A stretch of DNA of 64,000 nucleotides. It comes from Aphelocoma coerulescens (Eukaryota > Chordata > Aves > Passeriformes > Corvidae). The DNA is taken from NCBI RefSeq assembly GCF_041296385.1, contig NC_091014.1:19815578-19879577 (forward strand). Reading direction: 5' to 3'. This document shows, piece after piece, positions 13,501 to 27,842 of this stretch (the stretch's first letter is position 1; each line of letters opens with the position of its first letter). A program made the translations under genes and the position numbers. Below the pieces are notes generated by a model. It saw only the letters and a program-made list of their open reading frames with translations. It did no database searches and was not told where the DNA came from.

Positions 13501-16500
13501 CACAATTTGGACATCAGAATCACACAGATATCAAAACTTCCTTATACAATATGCTTTTTTAGACCTTGTGGCTCCCTCAGACAATTCAAATAGGTATCCT
13601 ATTGATATAAATGTCTACATGTCAAGACAAAGTGCTCTAGGAATTTTACATAATCACATAAGAAACCACATATATGCTCAGAAAATAAGAGAGTACCTGC
13701 AATGAGCTGTCAGAAGGAAGATTGTACTGAGAGTTTCTCCATTTTTATCAAAGGACGTTGAGTTTTATTTGTATTCTTTCATATATGTTTAATTCAGTTT
13801 CTTCACAAAGGAGAAATCCTGAGGTGCTTTTCCATGGAAACCAATGGGACTTGGCTGCCTGTTTGCTGCACAAATCAGTACTGCTCAGAATTTGGCAGCG
13901 CCGGAATCAAAAATCATAGGTTTTTGGTCCCTTGTGGATTGTCACAGAATGATGCATCTCATTGCTGCAGCTCCCAGTGACCTGTTCGGATTCTGGTCTC
14001 CTGATTATCTCATTAAAAATCTGCCCGATGGCTGCTTCACCTCTTCAGCCACCACATACTGGTTCCTGTGTGCAATCCTACCCTACCACACTCAGATTCC
14101 TCTCGGGATGGTGAGGTCTTTCCCTTGCCTAGGGACCTGAATCTTCCTTGCAGCCTTGAGAAGGAAACTCAAGAGGAGAGCTCTTTGAGCCAGTGGTAAT
14201 TCTTGATGCAGACTACCTTTGTGGTGATTACTTCCTCTGTACTCTGAACTTCTAATTCTTAACTCTGAAATTCTAATTGGATCAGGATATTAACTTGAAT
14301 GTGGTTCTGCTTTTTTTACTAAGCTTTGGTATTTTTAGGGCTGGTACTTTGCTGTTGTAGCTTTCCTCCATCTGTATTTTATGTCTCAATTAAAGTGTAC
14401 TTTTTCTTGAGCCTGGTATAAAATGCCTTAAATTTTCTAGAACTCACATTAAAAATTAAGCTATTAATATTCACAGGAAAGGAAAAACAAGTTTTTTATT
14501 GCCCATTATTCAATTAGAAAAAAGTCTAAATCAAGTTCAATCTTCTTCCTTTTCTACTCAGATGCAATAGAATATTCCTTTTCATTTCTGTACATACAGC
14601 ATGAGTAAAGCTTTCTATTGATTGTTTCAAGATCTTTGATCACATTCAAGAAGATATCTGGGAGAAAATTTTATTCTTTTTACATTTAATCCCAAAGTCT
14701 ACTAAAAATTCATTTCCAGTAGAACGAATAGAACTCTGCAAAATCACTTTGTCAATATCAGTGACTTCTCTGATTAGCACCTAGTAACAATAAAAGGACT
14801 TGTCAATGCAAAACTAACAGGAGCTCCCAGTCCCTAGAGCGGTGATTCACAGATGGTAAGAGTGACTGGAAGCTGGCTTGAAAGAGAGGGAATGACTGAA
14901 AATAGTTCAGATACACTCAGATATTTGGTGAAGTTCAGGACAAAGCAAACATGCATTATCTAATTATCTGGAAAAGGGGAGAAAAAAATAGTATGCTCTG
15001 AACATTTGTTGATTTTATATATAAATTCTGAAGGTACAAGAAAAAGGAGCATCTGTAAGAGATTACTTTTAAAATTTTTTTTATCATGCTAAAATATTAC
15101 ATCATTATTTTAGAAAATAGGCTAGAAAACAAAGGGTTCTCAGAATTTCTGAGTCTCAAAGTAACATTTCCACAGTAAAAAAAAAATTCAGAGGAAATTT
15201 AGGGGTGGATTCTCATGAAGCTTAAGTTTAGTTAAGTACTAGGAGAAACATCTTGCAACTTTGATGAAGAAAGACAATTTATTCTTTTTGTGTGGGACAT
15301 AAAATCTTTCATCAGAATAACTCATATGAAAAAAAAAACCAAACAAAAACTTCAGCTGCTATTCTTACAAGAAAGTTTCAGACCAGGTATATTTAGTCTT
15401 CCTTAAGAAGAAAGCAAATCAAGGGTTTCATGAAAGTAAATAAAGTAACAGTAGTGAAAATGTGTTTTTTCTGCAGATCAAAACATATTGGAAAAGTGAA
15501 ATTAATTAGATGCATTTATTACATAGAATAAAAAACTTCAGGTTAGTCTATCTAGTGATCACCATTGCAAAAGGAATCATGTAACCAAATACACTCAGCA
15601 CTTTGTTTGGAAATGTGATTTATGATTCAAAGAGCATTCTGCTCTCATTCACCAGTGGAAATTTTTCTCCATGTCTATAGCTTGTAGGAGCCATTATGTG
15701 GTGGTATTTACCACACCTAGTATTTACTATGATTCTGATACTTAAAGTGGAAATTCTGGTAAACTTTTTAGGAGTGTTATGCAGAGAGTGCACCTGCTGT
15801 TCCTTCCTACATCTGACTTTTCTGACTTATGATACAGGCATAGAAAAGAAGAGATTTCTGTGGTAGCAGGAGCTGTTCTTACCTAGTCAGCACTGTCTGC
15901 AGAAACAGACTGATTCACTTTGATTGCCACTCAGCAGGACTTAGGTAGAAGTCATATGTAAATAGATGGACTAGAAATGGATGCCTGTATTCATTAATCT
16001 TTCATTAGATTCAATCTCAAAATTACCCAAAGGTTTTACAAGGACTTTTTAAACTCTAATTTGGCCCCTGGCCTTTAAACAAAATGAAAGCTATTGATTG
16101 ATGTTCTGGCCAGGATGCAAATGAGCCCATCAGTTCCTGAATCAGGCTTTATTGGTTTAGATGCACTTTCATATATCTGAACAGGAAAGCTACTTGGAGA
16201 TGAAAATTTTTATAAAGCTTCATAGTAAGGTTAATGTTGTGTTAAATTATCTAATTGTCTCAGTAAAAGCAAAGACTTATTCTGTTATTTCCAGAAATTT
16301 ACAAAAATTTACTTCGCTGTCCTTTAAAATAAGAAAAAGCACAAGACAGGTTTAAAGACAGGAAAATACATATTTTCCAAATTAAAATTTAAAATATTAG
16401 TTCTCTCTGTCCCCAAGCCTGAAAAAAGCACAGATATTTGGATGCAGATCTTACATTCATATTCCTTATGGAATGATCCATACTCCTAAAGTGAGCATTG

Positions 16501-17394
16501 CTGTGCACTCTACCATAAGAAGAGGAAGTGTCTTCAAATTTGAAGAAGCAGTATATGATCTAGATATTTTCTGTGTTGAAGTGTTAGAAATTTTTTTATG
16601 GGGAGAACTTAGTGTTCCTTTTCCTTTGCTCCATTTTAGTAGCTTAGCAGTAAAAAGACCTCAAGAATCAGACCTGTATTCCCAGTTTCTTTCAGTTTGA
16701 GTAGGTCTAACTCTCCTTTTCTAGGTTCTACTCAGCCACCAGTCTTCAGAGCAATCTCATCAGCAAATCCATTACAGTGGATAGAGGAGTGCAAAAGAAA
16801 CAAGTAAAAGAGTTTTAGCTCCAGATAAAAGAAGAAAAGTCAAGTTACCTGACATTTATTTATTGACATTGGACAGAAAGTGAAAGGAATAGTCATAAAC
16901 ATGGATATTACAACTTTTACATCTTTTGTCTCTTCTGAATATCCCGTACACCAAAGGAGAGCTAGACAGCTCCTGGGTGAATGTTCTTTCTCATACTGTG
17001 ACTCTCAGGATCTTGGCTGCATAGAGACTCAGCCAGAGCAGGGACAGTGAGCTTAGGAGAACTCAGTACCGAAGGTCATACCTGGAAAAGCTGTTTCAGT
17101 AACCCTAGATTCAGCTATTCACATCTTGAGTGAATGTACTAACACTTCAGATGGTTGTAGTAATCAGGACCATAACCACATTTCAGGTATCCTCAGTGAC
17201 TTCCTTGGCACAGAACAGTTCAGTTGGATTATGGGGATGCTGAGGGTTGATTCAATATGTGTGTCAATATGCTTTGAGAAATTACACAAATTAGTGCCAT
17301 GCCTTCTGGAGAGAATCAGAGAGAGCATGATTTTGGATGTGATAAAACCTTCTGCAGGGAGAATGTACTGGTAGTACCTGTTGTAGGCACTGTA
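7501..17394. other. Intergenic, no gene recognised
   Basis: About 9.9 kb of AT-rich DNA. It includes the 12-bp tandem repeat at 10704-10748, a 14-bp duplication (12833-12846 and 12855-12868, TCTGGAGGTAAATG) and a homeodomain-like patch near 8200-8250. Open frames up to about 100 codons (13448-13705, 13844-14140) have no recognisable domain, and no splice-linked partner exon was found. Confidence 0.55.
10704..10748 (+). repeat. 12-bp tandem repeat, 3.75 copies
   Basis: Units TTTAATTTATTG (twice), TTCAATTTATTG, then a partial TTCAATTTA. Perfect phase is kept over 45 bases. Confidence 0.9.
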
Positions 17395-17590
17395 CAGAGC
17401 AGATGTAAACTTTGTTCACAGGAGGACAGTCCAACACTTGGAGAAGTTCAGCCTTGGAGATGTTGAAGACGCAACTGGATAAAAACCTTAAGCATCTGTG
17501 TTTGACTTCAAGATGACCCTGCTTTGAGCAGGAGCTTGGACTAGAGATCTCCTGTGGTCCCATCCAACCTGACCTATCCTGTGATCCTAA
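17395..17590 (+). mobile_element. CR1 retroposon 3' fragment, plus strand
   Basis: It follows the CR1 3' region: TTGGAGATGTTGAAGACGCA, then CCCTGCTTTGAGCAGGAGCT, TTGGACTAGAGATCTC, CCATCCAACCTGACC, and an end resembling the TCTGTGATTC tail (TCCTGTGATCC). It is 5'-truncated and diverged, as is typical for CR1. Confidence 0.88.
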
Positions 17591-20500
17591 AATCACAGAG
17601 GGAGAGAGGACAATAAGAAAAGTGATCTTAAAAGTGGTTTTATAAATGTAGAAAGTACAACTTTGCCTCCAATAATTAGAGCACAAGTTGGTGTACTGAC
17701 CATCCCAAGGCCAGTGGGAGCATCAGACATTATACACAGTAATTTTTTTGCAAAACAACATACAGCTTAGAACATTTAAACCTAATAAAGGGAAGGAAGA
17801 AAAAATGAGAAGGAATGACAGATACATAAATTTTTTATATATGGAAAAGTTGGTAAGTTCTAATTATATTTTCATGGAAAAATACTATCAATAACATGAT
17901 AACATGATCTGTGTCAGTGAGGTATTGAAGTTTATCTGATAGACTACTTGGTTTTGTGGTAAGAAAATTTACTATATTTCCCACAGAAATAACAGTCTAT
18001 TCTGACCAGTTTTAGGCAGCTTTCATTGGAAGTGATGATATGTTTCCCAAAGTAGAAAGCAGAAATGAAATACAAAGACCTTTGTATGTGAATGGCCGAG
18101 TTATCATTTGGAAGACAACTACAAATCTGACCAGGGAATAAGGAGCAACATATATTTTATCTAGTGTAGTAGCTAACCCCAGTTTACTTTGGGTCAATGT
18201 TTCAATGTTTTTGCCTGAAAAACAGAATGTTTTATTTTTCAGAGGTCAGTTGTTAAAAATAAAGTTAGCTGAAATTAGTGTTTTACAAGAACAGCTTGTA
18301 TTGAAACTTCAGTTCTCCACTGAAAAAAATCTGATTGAAAACTTCAAGTAATTCTTTTAAACACCTGGTTGAGGCTTTGGGTCCTTCAAAAGCTTCAAGA
18401 ATGTGGTACCTTATATGTAGGCACAAAAACTTCAGTGTGTTTTAAGTTAGTTGTCAATTAATCTTTTTTTTTAATCTATGCACGTTCAGTTTAGTTAAAA
18501 ACAGTATTTTCAAAACTAGCAAAGGAACAAGAAAGGTGTTGTTGAATCAGTGCTTCAAATGGATTTTTACTTGAAAATACTAAGAGAAAACTGCGGAGCT
18601 GGAGTAATATATAACAGAACAATTATTCCTACTGCTATTCCAAAAGCCACACTTAGAATCACTGTAATTTAGTAAAACCAAACATGGACTAGAGGATACA
18701 GGGAAGCATAAAACACAATAATTGTTGATAACATATTGCTAGCAATATTGAAATGCTTGTAATATTGTGTTTTCAATGCTGAAAATAAAGGAGTTCACAA
18801 GGAATAATAATAAAAAAAGCCAGTTTTTGATACGTTGAGAATAACATTGGACTTAAAGAACTCTATTTGTGTGTATTAAAATAACTAAGTAGAGAGTATC
18901 TTGATGACATGATGCACTTTTTTTTTCCCCCTATAGATATATTGGCTATCCAGGGATCATTTGTCAATACTTTTGATCTCAGTAGGGTCTTATTTAACAG
19001 ACAACTTACCTGAAGCTAGATGGATTTGAAAATTTTTGTCACATGAATTTAGTTTTCTTTGGATGAAAAATGTTCTGCTGAGCAATTAAAAGCATCAGAG
19101 TCTGACCTTCTCTAAATGCTGATGAGATCCAAACTGCTGCCATGAACTTCAGAGAAGGAAAAAGCATCTACCCTAAAGAGATCTATGCAATGCTTATAAA
19201 GTTTCCTTTACTTTTCAACCCTCAGGTCTTACTACAAGGAAAAATCACATCCAGAGACACTGACTGTTCCTCCTCATAGTCATCAGATTTCCTCAGAGAG
19301 GGTGGCAGAAGCTGGTGGAGTTGGTCCCTGTCCTGTACCTGTCTTGTAGGTAGCTTTGGGTTGCAGTGCTGTGAAGCTGGCATCCTTCCACAGTACTCAA
19401 AATTCATTTTGGCTTCTGGGTGTGTTTTTCTGTTAATCAGCTGCCAATCCATTGTATAAATCTTTCCAGAGTATTTTTTAAAAGTTTCCAGTCTAGCAAG
19501 GCAAGGCTCTATAGGCTATTTCCAGACTTACTGTCTCAGTTGTGTTGGCAGGATCCCAAGCTGGGGACATGGAGAGGCAGAAAGCCTGCTCACAAAAGGG
19601 AGATAGGGAAAAGAGGGGAAAACTGAAATGTGAGGTACCTTTTACCACTGCAGAAGAAGGAGCTAAATTCAAAGAAGTTGTCATAACCTTGGAAATGGGT
19701 AAGACCATGTAGAAACAGGATGGAGCAAAAGAGTTTGGGATACTCAGTAGCCAAGGAAGGAGTTTGCAAGCTGCTAGTTCACCCTTTCTTCTCAGTGGTA
19801 CCCTAAGGAGAAAGTGGTAATGCCACCATCTCCTTTAGCTCTGGATGTTAGTCCTTCCTTGGCAGGCAATTCCGGAGACACAAGCAAAAGGGAGCAAAGA
19901 GACCATAGCTTCCAGTGACAGAAATATTAGCAATCTGTTGGATAGATATGTGAAATGCCTGTGCAAAATAGACTGTTAGACTGAAGCCATAAATTCTTGC
20001 TTAAATAACTCTATTTGACGGTTTGTTATAAGTCTCTAAGAATGGCCATCCCAAAAAGTATAGGGTGGCAGGCAGCTGCCACTCATCCTTGCATCTTTTG
20101 GACTTTCAATTATTAACAGGTTTGTGGGGTTTTTTGTTTTAATATGTTTTAAGGAAATGCATTCCTCTTCTTTCAAGAATCAGAGGGCACACTCTCATAC
20201 ATGCATGTATGTTCCTTAGGAACAGAAACTACATTGACTGCATATACCACAGAATATAAAACTTGGATGATAAGTTAGTCAAAGTCATATTCTAAATGGG
20301 CCTCACAGGTCTAAATGGTAATACAATAAGATTTGTTATTTTTCCTGTTCACATAATAAAAATGATAATTTCAAACTTTCTGTAAAAAAGAATCACTTGA
20401 AAGCTAGGACAGAACTTGCAGTATTTCAGGCTTTAATCAGGCCTGAGGTGTGTGTAGTGGCATGTCAGCAAGGGTAGGTGCAGAGAGATCACAGCAGGAA

Positions 20501-21209
20501 GTGCAACTCTGCCTTAGCACACTTAAGAGTTTAGGGTTGTGTCAAGAGATCTGTGTCCAGTTTAAACAAACCTGCGTTTACACACATATAAGGTCCCACA
20601 TTTTGTTTGGGGAGGTCTTTGTTACTGGTTTGGGTTTTTCTTTTACATAAATAAATCAAAGAAGACCCACTGCATGTTATGCTTAAAGAAAAAGTATGCT
20701 ATTCAATATTGCAAAAGGAAAAGTTGCATAAACTGGAAAGCTTTTTTAAATGAAGGAAAAGGAAACCTCTTATAATTGCATTTAATTTGTAACATGACAG
20801 CTGTATTCTCAGTGATAGTGAATACCACTCACAGGACATCACTTAGTTGGACAAATTAATGGATTCAACAGAATTCAAGATCTTTTTCCAACACACACTG
20901 AATATCCCTGCTTCTTTCTGTAACAAAGGTTTAAATATTTAATGCACAAATTATTTTGAAGTTTCTGTTGTTATTGTTTGATACACATTTTTGGTAGGGC
21001 TCTATCTAAATAGACAGTGTGTGCCCTTTTATCTACTCTCTAGGTAGCAGTGCAGTGTCTGTTTCATTTGACTGATCCTAACACAGCTGATTTTCATCTG
21101 CCACACCTGAGTAAATCTCAGCAGCAGTTGTTGTGTTCAGTCAGAGATGTCAGCTGGAAAATAATCTTTTGATCTGTGACTGAAGTGGAACAAAGAGCAT
21201 GTCCTGTGT
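17591..21209. other. Intergenic, no gene recognised
   Basis: AT-rich, with a GC-richer interval at about 19210-19870 where short frames overlap on both strands. None has domain or splice support. Confidence 0.6.
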
Positions 21210-21603
21210 ACTGTGAGGAACAGCTGAGGGAGCTGGGGGTGTTCAGCCTCAGCTCAGGGAGACCTTATCACACTCTACAACTGCCTGAAAGGAGATTATA
21301 GCCAGGTGGAGGGCAGCCTCATCTCCCAGGTACCAAGTGAAAGGACAAGAGGACACAGCCTCAAACTGCACCAGAGGAGGTTTAGGTTGGACATCAGGAA
21401 GAAATTCTTCACAGAAAGGTTGATTAGATATTGGAACAGGCTGCCCAGGGAGATTGCAAAGTCACTGTCCCTGGAGGTGTTTAAGGAAAGACTGGACATG
21501 GCACTCGGTGCCATGGTTTCTTGTCATGGTGGTGTTAGGTTGCAGGTTGGACTCGATGATCTCAGAGGTCTTTTCCAACCTAATTGATTTGGTGATTCTG
21601 TGA
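21210..21603 (+). mobile_element. CR1 retroposon 3' end, plus strand, well preserved
   Basis: About 394 bases in consensus order: GAACAGCTGAGGGAGCTGGG, ACCTTATCACACTCTACAAC, GGTTTAGGTTGGACATCAGG, ATTCTTCACAGAAAGG, GGAACAGGCTGCCCAGGGAG, GGACTCGATGATCTCAGAGG, CTTTTCCAACCTAATTGATT, ending GTGATTCTGTGA. The apparent 93-codon frame from 21306 is the decayed C-terminal end of the CR1 reverse transcriptase region plus tail, not a host gene. It is younger than the other CR1 copies here, judged by identity. Confidence 0.95.
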
Positions 21604-22163
21604 AAAAATAAAACTTGGGAGTTATTTTCTTTCTTTTTCAGAATATTCATAAGAGGATTGAGAAACTTTCATTTTTTTTTTTCATTAGTTGAAAAAGAGT
21701 CCAGAACTAATTCATCAGCATTCTGTTGTGAATATCAATATTCAAAATTTCTATATTTTTGGTTATTTACACAACTCACATGTTAATATCTCTTGATGGA
21801 TTGATCTGTATAATCAAGCATCAAAAATCAAGGTGTAGAAATGAATAGAAATAATAAATATGTTTCAGCAAACATTTTAGCTTGTCTTTTTTTTCAAATA
21901 TGTCATTTTAGAAAGCTTGATACCTTTATTTTTATTTTTTTTAATGAACATAAAAGGATATAAACACAGCTGAAGTGACATTTTCCTGACTCAGTATTTG
22001 CAGGATACAGAGAACACTCACAGAACTGATGATGCTGTGAATGACTCTGCCAGCAAAACACATTTCTTTGTCTTCTCAAAAGCTATGTGTATGTTTTGAC
22101 ACCAGCGAAACAACAAAGTTTCCTTTACAGTGTGCTAAATTCACAAGACAGAAACATGCTTTA
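21604..22163. other. Intergenic spacer, nothing recognised
   Basis: AT-rich sequence between a CR1 end and the target duplication of the next LTR. No motif or open frame of note. Confidence 0.6.
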
Positions 22164-22168
22164 TGAAT

Positions 22169-22757
22169 TGTTCTGCTTTTGGCTGGGATAGAGTTAATTT
22201 TGTTCCTAATGGCTGGTACACTGCTGTGTTTTGGATTTGATATGAGAATAATGATACCACACTGATATTGATGTTTTGGCTGTTGCTGAGTAGTGCTGAC
22301 CCTAAGTCAAGGACTTTTCAGTGTCCTGTGCTCTGCTAGTGAGGAGCTGCACAAGAAGCTGGGAAACCTAAACTGGTCAAAGTTGGTATTCCACACCACA
22401 GAATGTCATACCCAGTATTTAAACTGGGGGGAGTTGGCCAGGGGGGGCCAAGAGTTGCTCAAGGCCAGTCTGGGTATCAGTCACGTGGTGAGCAACTGTA
22501 TTGAGCATCACTTTTTTCTCTTGAGTTTTATTCCTCTCTGGTTTTGTTGTCTCCCTTTTCTTTGCTATTATTTTAATTAATAATAATAATTATAATATTT
22601 ATTTCAATTATTAAACTATTTCAATTAATAAATTATTTTCTTAGCCCATGTTTTTCACCTTTTTTTCCCAATTCTCCTCCCCATCCCACCAAGATGGGAA
22701 GGGGATGAGTGAGTGGCTGCATGGTACTTATTCACCGAGTGAGGTTAAACCATGACA
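22169..22757 (+). mobile_element. Solo LTR of an endogenous retrovirus (ERVL-like), plus strand
   Basis: A 589-bp LTR beginning TG and ending CA, flanked by a perfect 5-bp target duplication TGAAT (22164-22168 and 22758-22762). It contains GGCTGGGATAGAGTTAATTT near the 5' end, a TATTTAAA box at 22416-22423, ATTAAA at 22610-22615, and an end GGTTAAACCATGACA, all resembling a common neoavian/passerine LTR family. No viral internal sequence is present, so it is the product of LTR-LTR recombination. The 5-bp duplication suits class III (ERVL) elements. Confidence 0.92.
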
Positions 22758-22762
22758 TGAAT

Positions 22763-25700
22763 TCACATTATCTGGGGAAGAACATTCTTATTTCAACAAT
22801 TTGAAAGAAATCTATTGAAATATCTAAGGATATAGGACAGGCTGGATTAGGCATGAGGGCATGTTTACAACCTAAAAAGCACCCCTTAAAATTATGGTAC
22901 ATTGTGGGGAAAATAAAATCATGCATATGCCAGAGAATGGCCCACTAACTTCATTGCAGCTCTGGGGTGTGCAACACTCCTGCATTGCTGTTGCTGTCAA
23001 CATGAGAACAGGTACCATCTCACTAGTTGCTCCCATTTGGAAGTCTGATATACCTAGAGCCTGGTAGTTTTTACATTGTTCAGTGGATATACCCCAGCTG
23101 AGGTGGACTCAAGGAGGACTGAGTGCTGGCTTAAGCACTTAATATATGACTTTATATCTCTTGAAGATGCCACACAGAAACTTGCTCACTTGTTTTTTAC
23201 CACATCTCTCAAAAAAAGTACAACTTGGATACTTTATTTCTTGCATTGTGGTCTGAATACTTTTGCATAGAATTATTAAATTAAGAAATTGTAGTGAGTA
23301 TGTTGATTTACTACTGTGTATTTCTTGATTAAAATTTGGAGGTAAATTTAATTTGCATCTCTGTATCACCATTGAAAATATTTTCTGTTCATTCTCATTT
23401 CTACTCTGAGTATGTGGATACATGGGTTTCCTGTGCTTTTGATGAATAAGTGTCAAAGCTGCTTCATTTACTCCTCAACTGTAGAACTGGGAACTGACAT
23501 GAAATATCTGTCATTCTGTAGTGGTAACAAGGATCTTGGCCTTGTAAACTCTGTTCTTTACTCTTTCTAAAAGAGAATATGCACTTTTCTGTAAAGAACA
23601 TAAAGAGCATAAAGAGCATAAAGAGCTTTTCAAAAGCAAGGAGGACCATAGCCCAAATAAATCTGTTTCTTTTGCTTCAGCATAACAGCCTGCTGCCATG
23701 AATTTAAATCTCTTCTGGACATCCAAAACTACAAAGAATGCAAAGTTTCACATCACATGTCCCTGGTTTTGGCTTCAAGTGAAGCTTGGTATTAATCAAA
23801 GATTCTTGTCATGATCCTTAACACAGGGAGAACAAAAATATTTTGTAGTAGTTTAGTCAGAAGTGAATGGATAGAAACAGTAATAAATATAGAAAATACA
23901 GAACATACAGGAAAAAAAATCCTCTGCTCCCTCAAAAAGGAAATATTCTTGCTTCCTTCTGTGCTTATTAGGGGGAAATAAAAAGAACTGGCATTTTGTT
24001 TACAAATATTTTTGTTGTTTGAGACCATGGGTGACTTGTAAAGTATACAGCTTTCATGATGTCTAAGACACTGACACAAGTTCTTCAAAGTACTAATTTC
24101 TGGCATTAGAAATAAATCTAATTATGTACCATTTATGCTGCTTTAAAGCAACCAGCAGCAAAGAGTGTTGTCTCCAAGAGTATCATGGAACATGTGCCTC
24201 TGAGTTTTAAGGACTGATCACTGATTAGTGACTTTTGCCATCATGGTGTGAGAGCGGTTTTAGGTAGGTAGTTCTGCTTGCTAGATGGACATAGGGAAAA
24301 CCCAAGAGGCATGAGTGCAAATGTGAGCAGCAAACCAAACTGTAAATATTGAAGCTATAAGTATCATCTTTCTTTCCTCAGGTCACTTCTCGATGCCTGA
24401 GCTGATCTGCTTGCACGGTTTCTGACTGCTCATTAGGAACAAAAATATAAATGCTGGCTAGGCACAATTTTCTCCTCTTCTCCCAGAGGAGGATGACTAT
24501 GATATATCGAGCAAGCCTTGGTGATGCAGGTACCATTCCCTACCAGTTCTTGATCTGAGAAAAGAGGGAATTTCCAGAGCTACAGGAAAAAGATTATGCA
24601 TCAGATTAGTAATAGAAATCAGTGGGTCAAGAATTTAAAAGAAGCATGCAACCATCATTAAGCTAATGCCGAGTTCCCTTCATGTCTAACAAAGCAACCA
24701 TTTGCCACCTGCTATTGACCATAGAAATGAGGAGGGTGACTAAAACCCTTCTGTTAGCAGTTTGTAGCCAGTCTGTTTGGATTGAGAATATCAGTAGCTG
24801 GATCTGATTTCCCAGAGTCATAAAGAATTTCTCACACCATATTACCCATATCTCACACAATTCATATGTCATTGATGGCTTTGTACTTGCTATTAGGATG
24901 ACTTGGTACTTAAAGGCAATGCACTTATATCAGGGCTTTTCAGGGCATACATATCCCCATACTTTTATTTGTTGAAATAATACATCATAATAAAAGATTT
25001 TTTTTTTCTGAATTCTGCATAATTTGCATACTACCGAGGCCACTAAATGTCCCTCAGCTGTAGCTCACCACATCAAATGTATGACTCAAATTTTCTACAG
25101 GCCCTCTGTGGATGCAGAAAGGAAAGTACATTCATTTCTAGCTTTTTCCTATGCAGCTAAACAGCTTGTTATTCTTATCAAGTATCTGGTGAATTGCTCA
25201 TTCCTTTAAGGCTCATGAAGCTGAGAGAATTTATCCATCAGCCAGCTGAACAGCTGCAGTATGGTGACAGAATGTGTATCTGGCTGACAAAACCTACCTA
25301 ACAACTTCTGTGCCATTTATCAAATTTATACACTTTTTCAGCACTATCATATGGTTCAGATTAGAGAGTGTCTGCAAGAGCCCATTGGTGCTGTGTATGA
25401 GTATTGGGAGACAAAAAGATGATACTAAACCTGTAAGTCTAATTTGAATAGCGGTGTCATGTGAGACATTGTGAAAAGTTAACTTATATCTCACCTGCAT
25501 GTTCTCTATCTGCCTTCTCTGCCTGAATACTGAGCAGAGCACCTGACCTTTCCACAGAAATGTATACATGGATCCAGCTGAAAGTGTTGTACTTCCAAGA
25601 AGGAGATTTGTGCTTGCTGAAATCCTAAAAGCACAGAAATCAAGAACAACTTCCAAACTTGAGACTTTTGATATCTACACCTAAAGTTCAGCAGCATCTT

Positions 25701-27842
25701 TTGAATAGTGGTTCATGTTTACAGAATTGGCAGAAGAGAAGGCTATGTGTGAGACTGGGGTTTTGGATTTTGACCCAGTGATAATTAGGTTGGTAATTAG
25801 TAAACAACTGTTTACTGAATCTGCTGATGCTATTGTATTAGATAAAATGCTATAAATTAATATAAATGGACAAGAAGCTGTGTGGCTCATAAGAGCCTGA
25901 GATCTGGACCAAAGTGGAACAGAAACAAGTTAATAGCAAATAGGGTCCTGTAATATAAACATAGGTATCACCATATGGGAGGAACCAACAGACTTAATCC
26001 TTGAGAAGTCACATCTCAAGCAAGTAAAACCACAATCATTAAAAAGCACCATTTTTTATCTGTCTCCTTCTTGCTTATTAATTTATTTAAATTAATTTCT
26101 AATAATTAATGAGATAAAGGACATGTGGGTGAAATCTTCTCATCAGTAAAATCCCAAACTTCAGGGTTTAGAAAACTGAGCTGACCCTGATTATGAAGAT
26201 GTGAAATAGAATTCCTGACTTGGTTTCATCTGGTGAAAGTGGAGGATACCACTAAAGTCCTGCTATTTGTATGTGAAGTAGGAAGAGCTGGAAGTCTGTG
26301 TCCATATATAAAATGACATTCAACTCCTCATCAGCTTAATGCTAGAATGATTAACTTTTACACAGTTTTAAGAATATTATCCCTTAAACAATTCAGATAC
26401 TGGTATGGCTACCCACCTCCATTCAACATAGGGGTATTTTCACCTAAAAAAAAGAACTCCAGGCTGCAGTGGCTTTACCATGTTCCATCTTCTGGGTTAT
26501 GGGCTTTTCCTGTTTTTGGATGTTTACTTTTTTGTTACACTGGAGTGATGAAAATAGTCACAAAAATGGTTCAAAGGCCAATTAGTGACTGGAGAGCCGG
26601 GAACATTCAAGAACTTGGCATTCCTAAGAAAATCATTAAGTAGACCTTAGACATTGTGGTGCACTGATAGGTCAAACACCCAACATCTGTACAGAGGGAC
26701 AGCTGTAGGATGAAGGGAAGGGTAGACTTATTCTCTAGGTCTGGATAAAACCCTAACTTTTCAGCAGAAGAACAAACAAGCCACCTGAGAATACTGATAA
26801 GAGGTAATATGAAAATTAGGTATAAAGTTGATAATGAGGACACTACATGATGTGGTACAAGTAGACAGAAGCAAGTACTTCAGAAGCAACAGTCATTCTG
26901 ATTTCATCTTGCTATTACATTGGGTCAAGAAGCCAAATTTATGGTGGCTGCATGGTCTATGTCAAGAACCAGTTATCATTTTTGGAAGATTTAATTTGGC
27001 AAAAGAGTTGTTCTTAACCAAGTAAAAGACAACATTTAGAATTGTTGATCACATTTTGGAAAAATAGATGCAATTAAATCTTCTGTTGCTATATATAATG
27101 AAAAGGCAGATAAGTAATATTAAGCCATGGACAATGTTAGTTGAAGGAAACATCAGTGGCTTGGACAGAAGCTAAATGTGATTAATAGACTACATTCTGC
27201 TTTTAGAGATAATGACAATCTTCTCATTAGAAAAATTTTATTGCAAGTATAAATTAAATACCCAAACTAAAGATTTTTAGAAATTTTGATTTTCTTTTTT
27301 AAATCCCAGGTGTCCACACAAATGGAAAAAAAACCAAATATAACATAATTCTGCAATTCTCTAATGCCCAAATGCTAAATTGCTACTTTGACAATTTTTC
27401 TGCTCTATCTACTGGCTACATCAGGTCAGAAACCTCAGGTTCTTTTTTTGACAAAGGCTTTGTTTATACTAGCATTTGCACATATATTGTGATATACTCT
27501 AGTCTCTATGTCTGACTGAAATATGATTACAGTTATTAAATCTGGGTATGAAATTCTTGTACAAACAAGTTTATATATTTTATTTTGGATACAGGAGCAA
27601 AAACATACAAAATCTGGCTAAACATTTTCTTTCTACATTTGACTGAGAGTTAAGCAGGTGATCTTTTCCACATTTGAAGAAGCATAAGCTTGATGACAAT
27701 TGCAGAATATTTTATCTTTGAGTACTATAAACACAAACACTGCCTAGATGATTGATCTATAAAGATAATGTTAATTAATGCATCTCCTACATTTTTAATT
27801 ACAACTTTCTTTTCCCGCACAGTCCCTAGTTACTCACTGGGC
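22763..27842. other. Intergenic, no gene recognised
   Basis: AT-rich, with the 9-bp tandem repeat at 23592-23627. Short frames at 25294-25656 and 26347-26643 have no recognised domain. Confidence 0.55.
23592..23627 (+). repeat. 9-bp tandem repeat, four copies
   Basis: Units TAAAGAACA, TAAAGAGCA, TAAAGAGCA, TAAAGAGCT in perfect phase over 36 bases. Confidence 0.9.

Noticed and set aside
21306..21587. 93-codon frame with a plausible-looking protein
   Set aside because: It is the 3' end of a CR1 retroposon.
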